From the NCBI GenBank assembly GCA_017552985.1, contig JAFZNO010000008.1:1-64000 (forward strand): a stretch of 64,000 nt of DNA. Direction: 5' to 3'. The position numbers were made by a program, and so were the translations under genes. A model generated the notes under the pieces. The model saw nothing but the letters and a program-made list of their open reading frames with translations. It searched no databases and had not been told where the DNA came from. Positions 1 to 7,326 of this stretch are shown one piece after another. Positions within the stretch are counted from its first letter, which is position 1, and each line of letters starts with the position of its first letter. The DNA comes from Lachnospiraceae bacterium (lineage in GTDB: Bacteria; Bacillota; Clostridia; Lachnospirales; Lachnospiraceae).

Positions 1-133
1 GAAGCCCCCCCCAAGATGAGACGTCCCGTTCGAAAGAAGAAAGGCCCCTTGGAGAGTACGAGGTGGATAGGTCCGGGGTGTAAGCGCGGCAACGCGCTCA
101 GCTGACGGTCACTAATAGGCCGAGGGCTTAACC
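1..133 (+). rRNA. 23S ribosomal RNA, 3' end (partial)
   Basis: The first bases match the conserved 3' part of bacterial 23S rRNA: the domain VI segment with the AGAGTACGAGGTGGATAGG stretch, followed by the closing segment ending in GGGCTTAACC. The gene runs off the left edge, so only about 130 nt are present. The 3' boundary is set at the usual CUUAACC end and could be off by a few bases. The next gene downstream is tRNA-Asn rather than a 5S rRNA. Confidence 0.93.
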
Positions 134-139
134 ATAGCC

Positions 140-180
140 GGAAATTTTTTCCAGATGGTTCAAATCGGGAAAAAATTTCC
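140..180 (+). other. Inverted repeat after 23S rRNA (processing stem?)
   Basis: Two perfectly complementary 13-nt arms (140-152 and 168-180, GG-AAA-TTTTTT-CC and its reverse complement) enclose a 15-nt loop just after the mature 23S end. Such stems downstream of rRNA are often processing sites or partial terminators. Here transcription probably continues into the tRNAs, so a processing role is favoured by inference. The rest of 181-301 shows no gene and no 5S-like sequence. Confidence 0.55.
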
Positions 181-301
181 CGCGCGTGAACGAACATGCG
201 TGAGAAATCGCGCAGGGATCACGCGTTGGCCTGATAAATTTAGTTTAGTCTTAAACGTTTCCTTCGATTTCGGTTTTGAGGGCGTGACCCTTAGGCATCA
301 T

Positions 302-373
302 TCCTCAATAGCTCAATGGTAGAGCACTCGGCTGTTAACCGAGTTGTTGTAGGTTCGAGCCCTACTTGGGGAG
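302..373 (+). tRNA. tRNA-Asn (GTT)
   Basis: A complete cloverleaf can be folded: acceptor arm TCCTCAA/TTGGGGA, anticodon loop CTGTTAA with anticodon GTT, T arm GTAGG-TTCGAGC-CCTAC, and discriminator G at 373. No CCA is encoded. It is the first tRNA of a short cluster behind the rRNA operon. Confidence 0.97.
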
Positions 374-472
374 TTTTAGAGTTTCGGAGACATTGCCGGC
401 TTAGGCGCCGGTCTTTGACTTCGTCAAAGATCGGAAGCAAAGCTTCCGACATCGCCGGAGCGAGAAATTAAC
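374..472 (+). other. Hairpin-rich spacer between tRNA-Asn and tRNA-Glu
   Basis: This 99-nt spacer contains several consecutive short hairpins: GCCGG(c) with a matching CCGG(c) arm around 397-413, TCTTTGAC-ttc-GTCAAAGA around 412-431, and CGGAAGC-aa-GCTTCCG around 432-449, followed by another CGCCGG. There is no T-tract, so it does not look like a terminator. It may guide tRNA processing or be a decayed mobile repeat. No gene is visible. Confidence 0.5.
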
Positions 473-544
473 GGCTCCATGGTCAAGCGGTTAAGACATC
501 GCCCTTTCACGGCGGTAACACGGGTTCGATTCCCGTTGGAGTCA
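473..544 (+). tRNA. tRNA-Glu (TTC)
   Basis: A complete cloverleaf: acceptor GGCTCCA/TGGAGTC, anticodon loop CTTTCAC with anticodon TTC, T arm ACGGG-TTCGATT-CCCGT, discriminator A at 544. CCA is not encoded. Confidence 0.97.
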
Positions 545-564
545 CTTTAAATAAAATATTTTTT

Positions 565-636
565 GGTGCGATAGCCAAGTGGTAAGGCCCCGGTCTGCAA
601 CACCGTTATCCGCCGGTTCAAATCCGGCTCGCACCT
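565..636 (+). tRNA. tRNA-Cys (GCA)
   Basis: A complete cloverleaf: acceptor GGTGCGA/TCGCACC, anticodon loop TCTGCAA with anticodon GCA, T arm GCCGG-TTCAAAT-CCGGC, discriminator T at 636. It is the last gene of the rRNA/tRNA transcript and is followed directly by a terminator. Confidence 0.97.
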
Positions 637-639
637 CTC

Positions 640-676
640 AAAAGTCCTGGAATCGATGATTCTAAGGACTTTTTTT
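640..676 (+). terminator. Rho-independent terminator of the rRNA-tRNA unit
   Basis: Outer stem AAAGTCCT (641-648) pairs with AGGACTTT (665-672), inner stem GAATC/GATTC extends it, and a run of seven T follows. Near-identical terminators occur at 3220 and, more diverged, at 7642. Confidence 0.93.
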
Positions 677-727
677 GATCCAGACGATATTTCTAGTACA
701 AAGCATATGATTTAGGGGGATGATTTT

Positions 728-1459
728 ATGGCTACGTACGTGATTAGTGACGTCCATGGTCAGTATGAGATGTTCGTGGAATTACTTGGAAAAATCCAAC
801 TGAAGAGTACGGACGTGCTTTACGTTCTCGGTGACGTGCTTGACCGCGGACCGCATCCGATAAAAACGCTTAAGTTACTCATGAAAATGCCTAACGCCAT
901 ATGCATTCTTGGAAATCATGAGCTGATGGCCTTGGAGTGTTTGGAGTTTTTGATGCAGGAAATCACGGAGGAGTCTATTAATAAGCTGGATGAAAAGACG
1001 TTGGATAATCTCCTTACGTGGCAATTCAACGGGTCACAGACCACCATCGATGAGTTTAGCGAGTTAGATTCCGAGGAAAAACAAGAGGTGATCGATTTCA
1101 TAAAGGAATTCCTGATCTATGAGGAGGTGTCGGCAGGAGGCAAGGATTATCTTTTGGTCCACGCAGGGCTAGGTAACTATTCTCCGGAGAAGGACATGGA
1201 TGATTATTCGCTTCATGATCTGATCTGGATGAGGGCAGATTATGACGTAAAGTATTTTGAGGATGTTTACGTTGTCACGGGGCACACTCCAACGCAAGCA
1301 ATTGAATGCAATCCCAAGCCAGGCTTCATCTTCCGGCAAAACAATCACGTTGCGATCGACTGCGGAGCAAATTGTCCCGGCGGCAGGCTTGCCGCCATAT
1401 GCCTGGAGACGGGGGAAGAGTTTTATTCTTCACCAAATGAAATGGCAGAAATTTCGTAA
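728..1459 (+). CDS. Calcineurin-like metallophosphatase (PrpA/ApaH-type)
   Basis: The 243-residue product carries the full metallophosphatase motif set: SDVHG near residue 7, GDVLDRG near 35, GNHE near 62, LVHAG near 142 and GHTPT near 185. These motifs bind a dinuclear metal centre. The family includes Ser/Thr protein phosphatases of the PrpA type and symmetrical Ap4A hydrolases; the size and the GHT motif fit both, so the substrate is not assigned. It is a soluble cytoplasmic protein. GGGGGATGA upstream acts as ribosome binding site for the ATG at 728. It lies between the rRNA terminator and the AIM24 promoter and appears to be a single-gene unit. Confidence 0.9.
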   Translation: MATYVISDVHGQYEMFVELLGKIQLKSTDVLYVLGDVLDRGPHPIKTLKLLMKMPNAICILGNHELMALECLEFLMQEITEESINKLDEKTLDNLLTWQFNGSQTTIDEFSELDSEEKQEVIDFIKEFLIYEEVSAGGKDYLLVHAGLGNYSPEKDMDDYSLHDLIWMRADYDVKYFEDVYVVTGHTPTQAIECNPKPGFIFRQNNHVAIDCGANCPGGRLAAICLETGEEFYSSPNEMAEIS

Positions 1460-1464
1460 AAGTA

Positions 1465-1494
1465 TTGTTTTGACACGTGATAAAATGCTATAAT
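1465..1494 (+). promoter_or_regulatory. Extended -10 promoter for the AIM24 pair
   Basis: TTGTTT (1465-1470), an 18-nt spacer and a perfect TATAAT (1489-1494) preceded by TGC, which gives an extended -10 element. An overlapping TTGACA at 1470-1475 would leave only 13 nt and is probably not the -35. Transcription would start near 1501, giving a short leader before the ATG at 1530. Confidence 0.7.
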
Positions 1495-1529
1495 TTTAAA
1501 AATTGGTTATGGGCCAGAGGAGGTGCATC

Positions 1530-2285
1530 ATGTATCAATTAAACAACTTTTATGAGAACGGCAACATGAAATGTATTAGTGCTCTGGGGCAGTATCAGAT
1601 CTTCGAGCACGAAAAGGATCTTTCCGTATCGCCAAGCATGGCGGAGACGGCGTATTTTGCGGCACAAATGAACGTACGCAGAAGACAGCTTTTGGTGAAC
1701 TTAAACGGGACGGGTTGTACCGTGCAGGCTGGAGCGATGCAGTGGATGATCGGTAACGTAAACATGAGCTCCGGAGTCAAGGGTGTTGGCAATTTCATTG
1801 GCAAGGCCATCGGTTCTGCCGTAACAAAGGAATCTGCAGTGAAGCCGGAATATTCCGGATCTGGTTTGTTGATGCTTGAGCCGACGTACAAGCACCTGAT
1901 CTTCGTGGACGTGGCTCAGTGGGGAAGCATTGTACTGGATGACGGCCTCTTTTTGGCATGTGACAGTACCCTGTCGCAGCAAGTGGTTGCGAGAAGTAAT
2001 CTTTCTTCCGCAGTTTTGGGCGGGGAGGGATTGTTTAACTTATGTCTTAGCGGAAATGGCGTTGCCGTTCTGGAAAGTCCAGTTCCCCAGTCGGAACTCA
2101 TTGTGTTCCAGCTTCAGGATGACGTGGTAAAGATTGACGGTAACATGGCAATTGCCTGGTCCGGAAGCCTTCAATTTACCGTAGAAAAATCAGGGAAGAG
2201 TTTGTTGGGATCGGCAGTCAGCGGAGAAGGACTTGTCAACGTATATCGCGGCACGGGTACCATTTTGATGGCACCGACGGCATAA
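1530..2285 (+). CDS. AIM24 family protein, copy 1
   Basis: This 251-residue protein belongs to the AIM24 (TIGR00266-like) family of beta-rich proteins; it shows the glycine-rich GVKGVG...GKAIGSAVTKES stretch and a conserved C-terminal part (AWSGS, SGEGLVN, YRGTG). Bacterial members have no firmly assigned biochemical role. An ATG/GTG further upstream is open, but AGAGGAGGTG at 1516-1525 points to the ATG at 1530. It is followed 23 nt later by a paralogue, so the two are co-transcribed. No signal peptide or membrane segment is seen. Confidence 0.88.
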   Translation: MYQLNNFYENGNMKCISALGQYQIFEHEKDLSVSPSMAETAYFAAQMNVRRRQLLVNLNGTGCTVQAGAMQWMIGNVNMSSGVKGVGNFIGKAIGSAVTKESAVKPEYSGSGLLMLEPTYKHLIFVDVAQWGSIVLDDGLFLACDSTLSQQVVARSNLSSAVLGGEGLFNLCLSGNGVAVLESPVPQSELIVFQLQDDVVKIDGNMAIAWSGSLQFTVEKSGKSLLGSAVSGEGLVNVYRGTGTILMAPTA

Positions 2286-2308
2286 GCGGTTTTTTAAGGA
2301 GGACAAAT

Positions 2309-3196
2309 ATGGTACAACAAAATCTGTTGAACACGTCCAACGTGGAAGTGGTCGCTTCCATGGGCGGCATGACGGTTCTGCAACATAAGATGGATTTGAG
2401 TACTTCTCCCTTGACGTCTAGGATGGAGTATTACAGCGCTCAGATGAAAATCCAGAAAAAGCAGGTCCTGTTGGCGCTGAATGGTAATTCTTACTGCATT
2501 CAGGCAGGTGCCATGCAATGGATGAGCGGTCAGGTATCCATGGAAAGCGGCGTGAAGGGCGTCGGCGGTTTTCTTGGCAAGGCCGTTGCGTCTGCAGTGA
2601 CAAAGGAATCCGTTGCGAAACCGATCTACACGGGATACGGAGAAATGATGCTGGAGCCCACCTATCGCCACATCATATTAACGAACGTGGAGGATTGGGG
2701 AGGACAGATCGTATTAGATGACGGTTTGTTCCTGGCATGTGACGGAACGCTGCAACAGAAAGTGGTTGCAAGGAGCAACTTATCGAGCGCGGTTCTGGGT
2801 AAGGAAGGCCTGTTTAATCTTAGCATTGTAGGAAAAGGCGTTTTGGCACTAGAAAGTATCGTGCCGAGAGAGGAACTGATCGAAATCGTGCTTCAGGATG
2901 ACGTGATGAAGATTGACGGCAACATGGCGATCGCATGGTCCGGAAGCCTGAGCTTTACGGTCGAGAAATCGGGAAAGAGTTTGCTGGGTTCCGCAGTCAG
3001 CGGAGAGGGACTTGTCAACGTATACCGCGGCACCGGCAAGATTTGGATGGCGCCCGTTCTGTATGGCGGTTACAGTGCCGGCGAGACGGTGAGCACGGAG
3101 ACTGCGGCAAACGGACAAACGGGTACCAAGATGGCAAAGGTGGACGTTGGAAATGCAGTTGACGCCGTTTCAAGCGTACTAAAAATGTTTAAGTAG
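2309..3196 (+). CDS. AIM24 family protein, copy 2 with C-terminal tail
   Basis: The 295-residue product is a clear tandem paralogue of the gene before it. The two are nearly identical across the last conserved block (KSGKSLLGSAVSGEGLVNVY) and similar throughout. This copy has about 40 additional C-terminal residues with a Thr/Ala/Gly-rich linker and a final short amphipathic segment (VDAVSSVLKMFK). AAGGAGG sits 6-7 nt before the ATG. The pair may form a hetero-oligomer, which is inference. The transcript ends at the terminator at 3220. Confidence 0.88.
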   Translation: MVQQNLLNTSNVEVVASMGGMTVLQHKMDLSTSPLTSRMEYYSAQMKIQKKQVLLALNGNSYCIQAGAMQWMSGQVSMESGVKGVGGFLGKAVASAVTKESVAKPIYTGYGEMMLEPTYRHIILTNVEDWGGQIVLDDGLFLACDGTLQQKVVARSNLSSAVLGKEGLFNLSIVGKGVLALESIVPREELIEIVLQDDVMKIDGNMAIAWSGSLSFTVEKSGKSLLGSAVSGEGLVNVYRGTGKIWMAPVLYGGYSAGETVSTETAANGQTGTKMAKVDVGNAVDAVSSVLKMFK

Positions 3197-3219
3197 CAAT
3201 AGCAAAATCCGAATTTTTA

Positions 3220-3256
3220 AAAAGTCCTGGAATCATTGATTCTAAGGACTTTTTTA
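3220..3256 (+). terminator. Rho-independent terminator after AIM24 pair
   Basis: Stem AAAGTCCT (3221-3228)/AGGACTTT (3245-3252) with inner GAATC/GATTC arms and a T-tract. It is almost the same sequence as the terminator at 640, differing mainly in the loop. Confidence 0.92.
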
Positions 3257-3325
3257 TTATGGGATTTTATGTTAAAGTAGAATTAATCATATGGCACGTG
3301 TTTTTCGGAACAAGAAGCTTAGGGG

Positions 3326-4606
3326 GTGGGGCGTATCAATCAGGAAGTATTTCACGTCATCGATCTGATTATGCAGGCCGTCTATCTTCCTGCCCATTTA
3401 TTATTCATCCTCAGGCTGATCAAATGGCGCACGCCGTCTCCCGTGTCGAGATGGTTCATTGTTCTGGTTTTTGGTCTGTGGGGAATCGTGCTGGGCGATT
3501 TTACGGAAACCTTACTTAGTTTGTTTTGGAACAATAATGCCGTCTACGTTTTTGGCGTTTGCTATCAGTTGACTTCTACCATGCTGGCTACCATGGCATT
3601 TCTGATCTGGAATTTGTACGTCGCGGGAAACGTGAGGGTTGTTGAAAATCCGGCATTCCGAACGTTTGTCTATGCGCTTTCCCTGGCCGTAGCCATCATC
3701 ATCTGCACGGATCCTCTGACGCATCTGTTTTATGAAAAGCTTATCCTCGACGAACCCGTGATCCACGGAAAATTGTTTGCACCCTGCGTGCTGGTCGTAT
3801 ACGGCATGCTTTTGGCTGGATGGATCATTTCTTTGGTCCACATAGCGAAGTTTGGGGAGGACAAATTCAAAAGAATCCTTGTTTTTTCCATGTATCCCCT
3901 GCTCCCCGGCATTACCAATCTGATCCGCTCCCTGACGGGCTTTACCCTGATCGACCTAAATCCCTTAGTTATGACGGTATGCATTGCCTGCCTTTATTTT
4001 ATGGTGTTTAAGAACCATTACGTCAGCATTATGCCCGCATCGATGGAACAGGCATTGGAGCAGACGGGGAATATTCTCTTTACGTATAGTCCGGAAAAGG
4101 GGACGATTGGATATTCCAACAGAGCCGCCAAGGAACGGTATTCTCAGGCAATCAGCGAGATTGTTTCCAAGCTGGATAAGGACAGCAGGCAATTCGCGGG
4201 GAAATATGACGGGAAGTACCTAAAGGGCAGTGTTTCTAAGGTGGAAAATGAACTGCTGGTCACCGCTACGGACGTCAGCGAGATAAAGAAACAGCAGGAA
4301 TCCCTGCTTTCCCAGATCAGGGAGAGCACGGAGCTTTTGAAGGAACTGGAAGAAAAGAAGCGCAACATTGACGCATATCTGGATTTTTTGTATGAGATCC
4401 CGAATCTGAAGGAGAAGTGGGAGAGATTTTCGGCAGCGCAGGAACAATCGAAGGAAGCATTTGCCAAAATGGAAGAGAACCTGCGGCGCACGCTGGAGCA
4501 GGGCACCGATCCGAAGGACTTGCTGAATGAGAATCTTTTAATCTCTGAAAAGACGATCCGGAGCATTCGGGAGGCAGTGGCACTGCTAAAGGAGGATGCG
4601 CGATGA
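3326..4606 (+). CDS. 7TM membrane sensor with coiled coil, lacks kinase domain
   Basis: About 426 residues. Seven hydrophobic segments fill residues 12-230 in the manner of the N-terminal 7TM region of some histidine kinases. A PAS-like block follows (around 240-320, with a closing ATDVSEIKKQQ typical of a PAS/coiled-coil junction), then a long Glu/Lys/Arg-rich coiled coil to the end. No DHp histidine or ATPase domain is present; these are on the next gene, which overlaps by 4 nt. The protein therefore looks like the detached sensor half of a two-component kinase. The GTG start at 3326 is the longest option; its ribosome binding site is unclear and an ATG at 3371 is the alternative. Confidence 0.8.
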   Translation: MGRINQEVFHVIDLIMQAVYLPAHLLFILRLIKWRTPSPVSRWFIVLVFGLWGIVLGDFTETLLSLFWNNNAVYVFGVCYQLTSTMLATMAFLIWNLYVAGNVRVVENPAFRTFVYALSLAVAIIICTDPLTHLFYEKLILDEPVIHGKLFAPCVLVVYGMLLAGWIISLVHIAKFGEDKFKRILVFSMYPLLPGITNLIRSLTGFTLIDLNPLVMTVCIACLYFMVFKNHYVSIMPASMEQALEQTGNILFTYSPEKGTIGYSNRAAKERYSQAISEIVSKLDKDSRQFAGKYDGKYLKGSVSKVENELLVTATDVSEIKKQQESLLSQIRESTELLKELEEKKRNIDAYLDFLYEIPNLKEKWERFSAAQEQSKEAFAKMEENLRRTLEQGTDPKDLLNENLLISEKTIRSIREAVALLKEDAR

Positions 4607-5559
4607 TGAACTTGGACGTCCTTTTCAGGCAGATGCCCGACACGGCAGTCATCACGGATGCCTATGGGTACGTGCTTGATTTTAACAGAAACGACAAGGT
4701 GGCGGGCCTTAAGAAAGGCATCCGCCTTACAAAACTGATCCCTGACGTGTTTGCCCAGAAAGAGGGCAACGTGGAAATTGGCGATTACGCGTACAACTGC
4801 GTCGTTTCCCCCGTTAGCAGTGGAAATCAGACAATCGGATACACGGTGATCTTTACTGACGTCACGGAGGAAGTCATTCTGGAGCGCCAAAACGAGGACC
4901 GGGGAAGGGAGCTTCGCGCGCTGACGCAGGCAAAGAGTGACGCGAACAGGAAGCTGGCGGAGTATGCCATGGAAGTGAAAAACTTGTCCGACTACGCGGA
5001 GCAGTTGCGCATTGCCAGATCGATCCATGACGATTCGGGGCATGCGGTAACTGAAATCCACACGATCTGTCAGATGTGCCTTCAACTGATGGACAAGGAC
5101 ATAAAGGCATACAGGGAACTGATCGGGGAAGGCATCAATATCTGCAAAAAGGCTTCATCCGGAGGGGAAACGGAGAATTATTCCTCCTTAAAGGAGCTTG
5201 CGGAAACCTTTTTCCGGCGCGGTTCCATTGAGAATCAGGTTGTGTCTGAAGGCGTGGAGCCAGCCTTTATGAAGGAGAAATATGAGACGGTTTCGAGGAT
5301 CCTGAAGGAAGCCTATCACAACACCATGGAGCATTCATTGGGAGATGCCATGGACGTAAGGCTGGTGGGAAGTGAAGACTGTTTTACCCTGACGATCAGG
5401 GACAATGGAAGCTTCCGGGGCCCGTTGGAAAAGGGCTTTGGCTTGATGGCCATGGAAGAGTACGTAAGGGCTTCGGGCGGCGAGATAAGGTTTCTGACGG
5501 AGGAAGGCAAGGGCTTTGGAATGGTTGTGACTTGGAGGGGACATGAAAGAGAAGATTAA
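4603..5559 (+). CDS. Cytoplasmic sensor histidine kinase (NarX/HisKA_3-like)
   Basis: 318 residues with no membrane segment. A PAS-like domain occupies about residues 1-90 (ends TDVTEEVILERQ), a coiled coil follows to about 135, then the dimerisation helix with the phospho-acceptor in RIARSIHDDSGH, and a HATPase domain with N box EAYHNTMEH, DNGSF and the FGLMAMEE G box. This is the layout of kinases that pair with NarL/LuxR-type regulators. AAGGAGG at 4589 serves the ATGATG start at 4603/4606. It overlaps the membrane sensor upstream by 4 nt and the regulator downstream by 17 nt, so the three proteins are translated together. Confidence 0.88.
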   Translation: MMNLDVLFRQMPDTAVITDAYGYVLDFNRNDKVAGLKKGIRLTKLIPDVFAQKEGNVEIGDYAYNCVVSPVSSGNQTIGYTVIFTDVTEEVILERQNEDRGRELRALTQAKSDANRKLAEYAMEVKNLSDYAEQLRIARSIHDDSGHAVTEIHTICQMCLQLMDKDIKAYRELIGEGINICKKASSGGETENYSSLKELAETFFRRGSIENQVVSEGVEPAFMKEKYETVSRILKEAYHNTMEHSLGDAMDVRLVGSEDCFTLTIRDNGSFRGPLEKGFGLMAMEEYVRASGGEIRFLTEEGKGFGMVVTWRGHERED

Positions 5560-6178
5560 GGTAATTCTGGCAGATGATCATAAGCTATTGCTGGCAGGAC
5601 TGAACATGCAGATCGCCTCTTGGGAAGAATTTGAGGTGATCGCGACCTGCGTGAATGGAAAGGAAACCATTGAAGCGTGCGATAAAAACCTGCCCGACGT
5701 CATTTTGATGGACATGCAGATGCCTATCCTTACGGGCGTGGAAGCGACCAGGATCATCAAGGAAAAGCATCCAGAGGTGAAGATCGTGGCGCTCACGACG
5801 TTTGATGATCACGAGACCGTTGAGAATGCCTTAAATGTAGGGTGCGACGGGTTCCTTTTGAAGGTGTCGGATCCGGAGCAGCTCCGTTCTTCCCTGCACT
5901 CCGTCATGGACGGCGTGAACGTCATGGATGCCGAGGCCATGAAGCATTTCCGGCAAAAAGAGGAATCCCTTGGAGCGAACGGATTGAATGAGAGGGAGCT
6001 GACCGTTCTAAAGCTGGTTTGCAAGGGATATACCAACAAGGAGATCGCCGGGGTTTTGTCCCTTCAGCCAGGCACGGTGAAGAACATCGTATCCATGCTG
6101 TTGAGCAAGACTTTTTGCGTTAGCCGGGCAGACCTTACGAGATATGCATACAAGAACAACCTTGTGGATGAAGAATAA
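5543..6178 (+). CDS. Response regulator, NarL/LuxR family
   Basis: 211 residues. The receiver domain shows the acidic pair (LADDHK), the phospho-acceptor Asp in VILMDMQMP, the conserved Thr (ALTTFDD) and Lys (FLLKVSDP). A LuxR-type helix-turn-helix follows (LNERELTVLKLV, GYTNKEIA, GTVKNIVSMLL) at about residues 148-205. It is a DNA-binding response regulator, the output of the sensor and kinase genes directly upstream. Target genes are not evident; neighbouring small-protein and lipoprotein genes are possible targets by position only. Confidence 0.94.
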   Translation: MKEKIKVILADDHKLLLAGLNMQIASWEEFEVIATCVNGKETIEACDKNLPDVILMDMQMPILTGVEATRIIKEKHPEVKIVALTTFDDHETVENALNVGCDGFLLKVSDPEQLRSSLHSVMDGVNVMDAEAMKHFRQKEESLGANGLNERELTVLKLVCKGYTNKEIAGVLSLQPGTVKNIVSMLLSKTFCVSRADLTRYAYKNNLVDEE

Positions 6179-6187
6179 ATAGTAACG

Positions 6188-6227
6188 GATAGTGCCAAAT
6201 GGAATGACCATTGGCACTATTTTTTTT
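6188..6227 (+). terminator. Terminator of the two-component operon
   Basis: ATAGTGCCAA (6189-6198) pairs with TTGGCACTAT (6211-6220), with further pairing of ATGG/CCAT inside, followed by eight T residues. Confidence 0.92.
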
Positions 6228-6277
6228 GTGCGGTCCGTGAGATGATAAAGTGGAAGGATTAGGAAAGGGGATGCGAC

Positions 6278-6526
6278 ATGGTTCTTTTCTCAAAGGTTTT
6301 CGGAAATAAAGCGGTAAGGGCAGTTGCTCCGGTCACCATAAAGCGGACTGGCGAATTTGCAGAAGTAGCAGGAAAGACTGGAAGCAATCTAAGGTCAGAC
6401 GCGGAAAGACCGGCGAGCGTCTATGCCGAGTTGGAAAAAGCGGCCAATGCCTATGCGGCGCAACTGGAAAAAGCAACAAGGGAACTGGGTTACAACCTTA
6501 AGGATTATGAGGGAATCACAAATTAA
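6278..6526 (+). CDS. Small hypothetical protein, helical
   Basis: An 82-residue protein with a good ribosome binding site (AAAGGGG, 6-7 nt before the ATG). The C-terminal half is Ala/Glu/Lys-rich and predicted helical, possibly a short coiled coil (YAELEKAANAYAAQLEKA). It has no signal peptide, no transmembrane segment and no recognised domain. It sits alone between the two-component operon and a lipoprotein gene, with a 30-nt gap to the latter, so both may share a transcript. Confidence 0.6.
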   Translation: MVLFSKVFGNKAVRAVAPVTIKRTGEFAEVAGKTGSNLRSDAERPASVYAELEKAANAYAAQLEKATRELGYNLKDYEGITN

Positions 6527-6556
6527 TCGCCAAGGCGAGTACAAGGGAGGAATTTG

Positions 6557-7279
6557 ATGATGAGAAAAAGTAAATTGGTTTGCGGACTTATGGCAGTTGC
6601 CATGACGCTTTGCCTTGCGGCATGCGGAAAGGCGGAGCCGGGATCCCAGGGAAATTCCGGAAATCAAGGCGGAGGCGGAGCCCAGGTTGCCAGCTCCGAC
6701 AACGGGCAGTCAGGAAATACGGAAGGAAACGGCGGGAATGCGGCCAGTGTAGAAGCGAAAGAAAGCATGCTTCCGGGTAAACTTTACTTTTTCAATCTCG
6801 AGGACAGAGATCCTTCAGTTTTACGCGGCGTGAAGATATGCGGAAACGTATGCGGCAGCACGGAGTTTAATGTTTCCAGGGAAAAAGGCACCGACGGCAT
6901 CCGCTGCATTTTCCAGATGAACGAATGGGTGGAATTCTATCCTGACACGGACGCAACGTACGGTATCAAGGTTTGGATCCTTGAACACCGTGAAGATCAG
7001 AGATCTTACGAAACGACGCAGTTCTCCGATCTAATGCCCGGATTTGTGCAGTACTGCGACCTGCGCTACCCCGAAGATGTGGATAATCCTGATGAATGGC
7101 AATGGGGAGCCTTTTACTTAAATAATGACGAGTATAAGCCCGGTTACTATGATTTTGTCTTTGTCTACGAAGGCAAGGCCATCGCAAAAATGATCACCTA
7201 TTTCTATGCCGACGGAGAGATCCAGAGAAAGAGCGACGCAGACTTAGAGAAGCTCATGAGCGGACTTTCCGCAGATTAA
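6557..7279 (+). CDS. Hypothetical secreted lipoprotein
   Basis: About 240 residues with a lipoprotein signal peptide: basic start, hydrophobic core and lipobox LAAC. A Gly/Ser/Asn-rich linker follows (residues about 25-60), then a compact domain with no family recognised here. It is expected on the outer face of the membrane. GGGAGG at 6545-6550 precedes two in-frame ATGs at 6557 and 6560; the upstream TTG is not needed. A terminator rich in G-U pairs follows at 7291. Confidence 0.78.
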   Translation: MMRKSKLVCGLMAVAMTLCLAACGKAEPGSQGNSGNQGGGGAQVASSDNGQSGNTEGNGGNAASVEAKESMLPGKLYFFNLEDRDPSVLRGVKICGNVCGSTEFNVSREKGTDGIRCIFQMNEWVEFYPDTDATYGIKVWILEHREDQRSYETTQFSDLMPGFVQYCDLRYPEDVDNPDEWQWGAFYLNNDEYKPGYYDFVFVYEGKAIAKMITYFYADGEIQRKSDADLEKLMSGLSAD

Positions 7280-7290
7280 TTGTATTGAAA

Positions 7291-7326
7291 GGGGCTCGAA
7301 AACCATGTGTTTCCGGGCTCTTTTTC
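7291..7326 (+). terminator. Terminator with G-U rich stem
   Basis: Arms 7291-7303 (GGGGCTCGAAAAC) and 7309-7321 (GTTTCCGGGCTCT) pair over 13 positions with one mismatch when G-U pairs are allowed, and T residues follow. The start of the LRR-like reading frame overlaps this hairpin. Confidence 0.65.

Noticed and set aside
1470-1494. TTGACA followed by TATAAT as a promoter
   Set aside because: The spacer is only 13 nt; the extended -10 with TTGTTT at 18 nt is a better fit.
4144-5085. 313-codon minus-strand frame inside the sensor/kinase genes
   Set aside because: Shadow of the well-supported plus-strand genes; no coding features or ribosome binding site.
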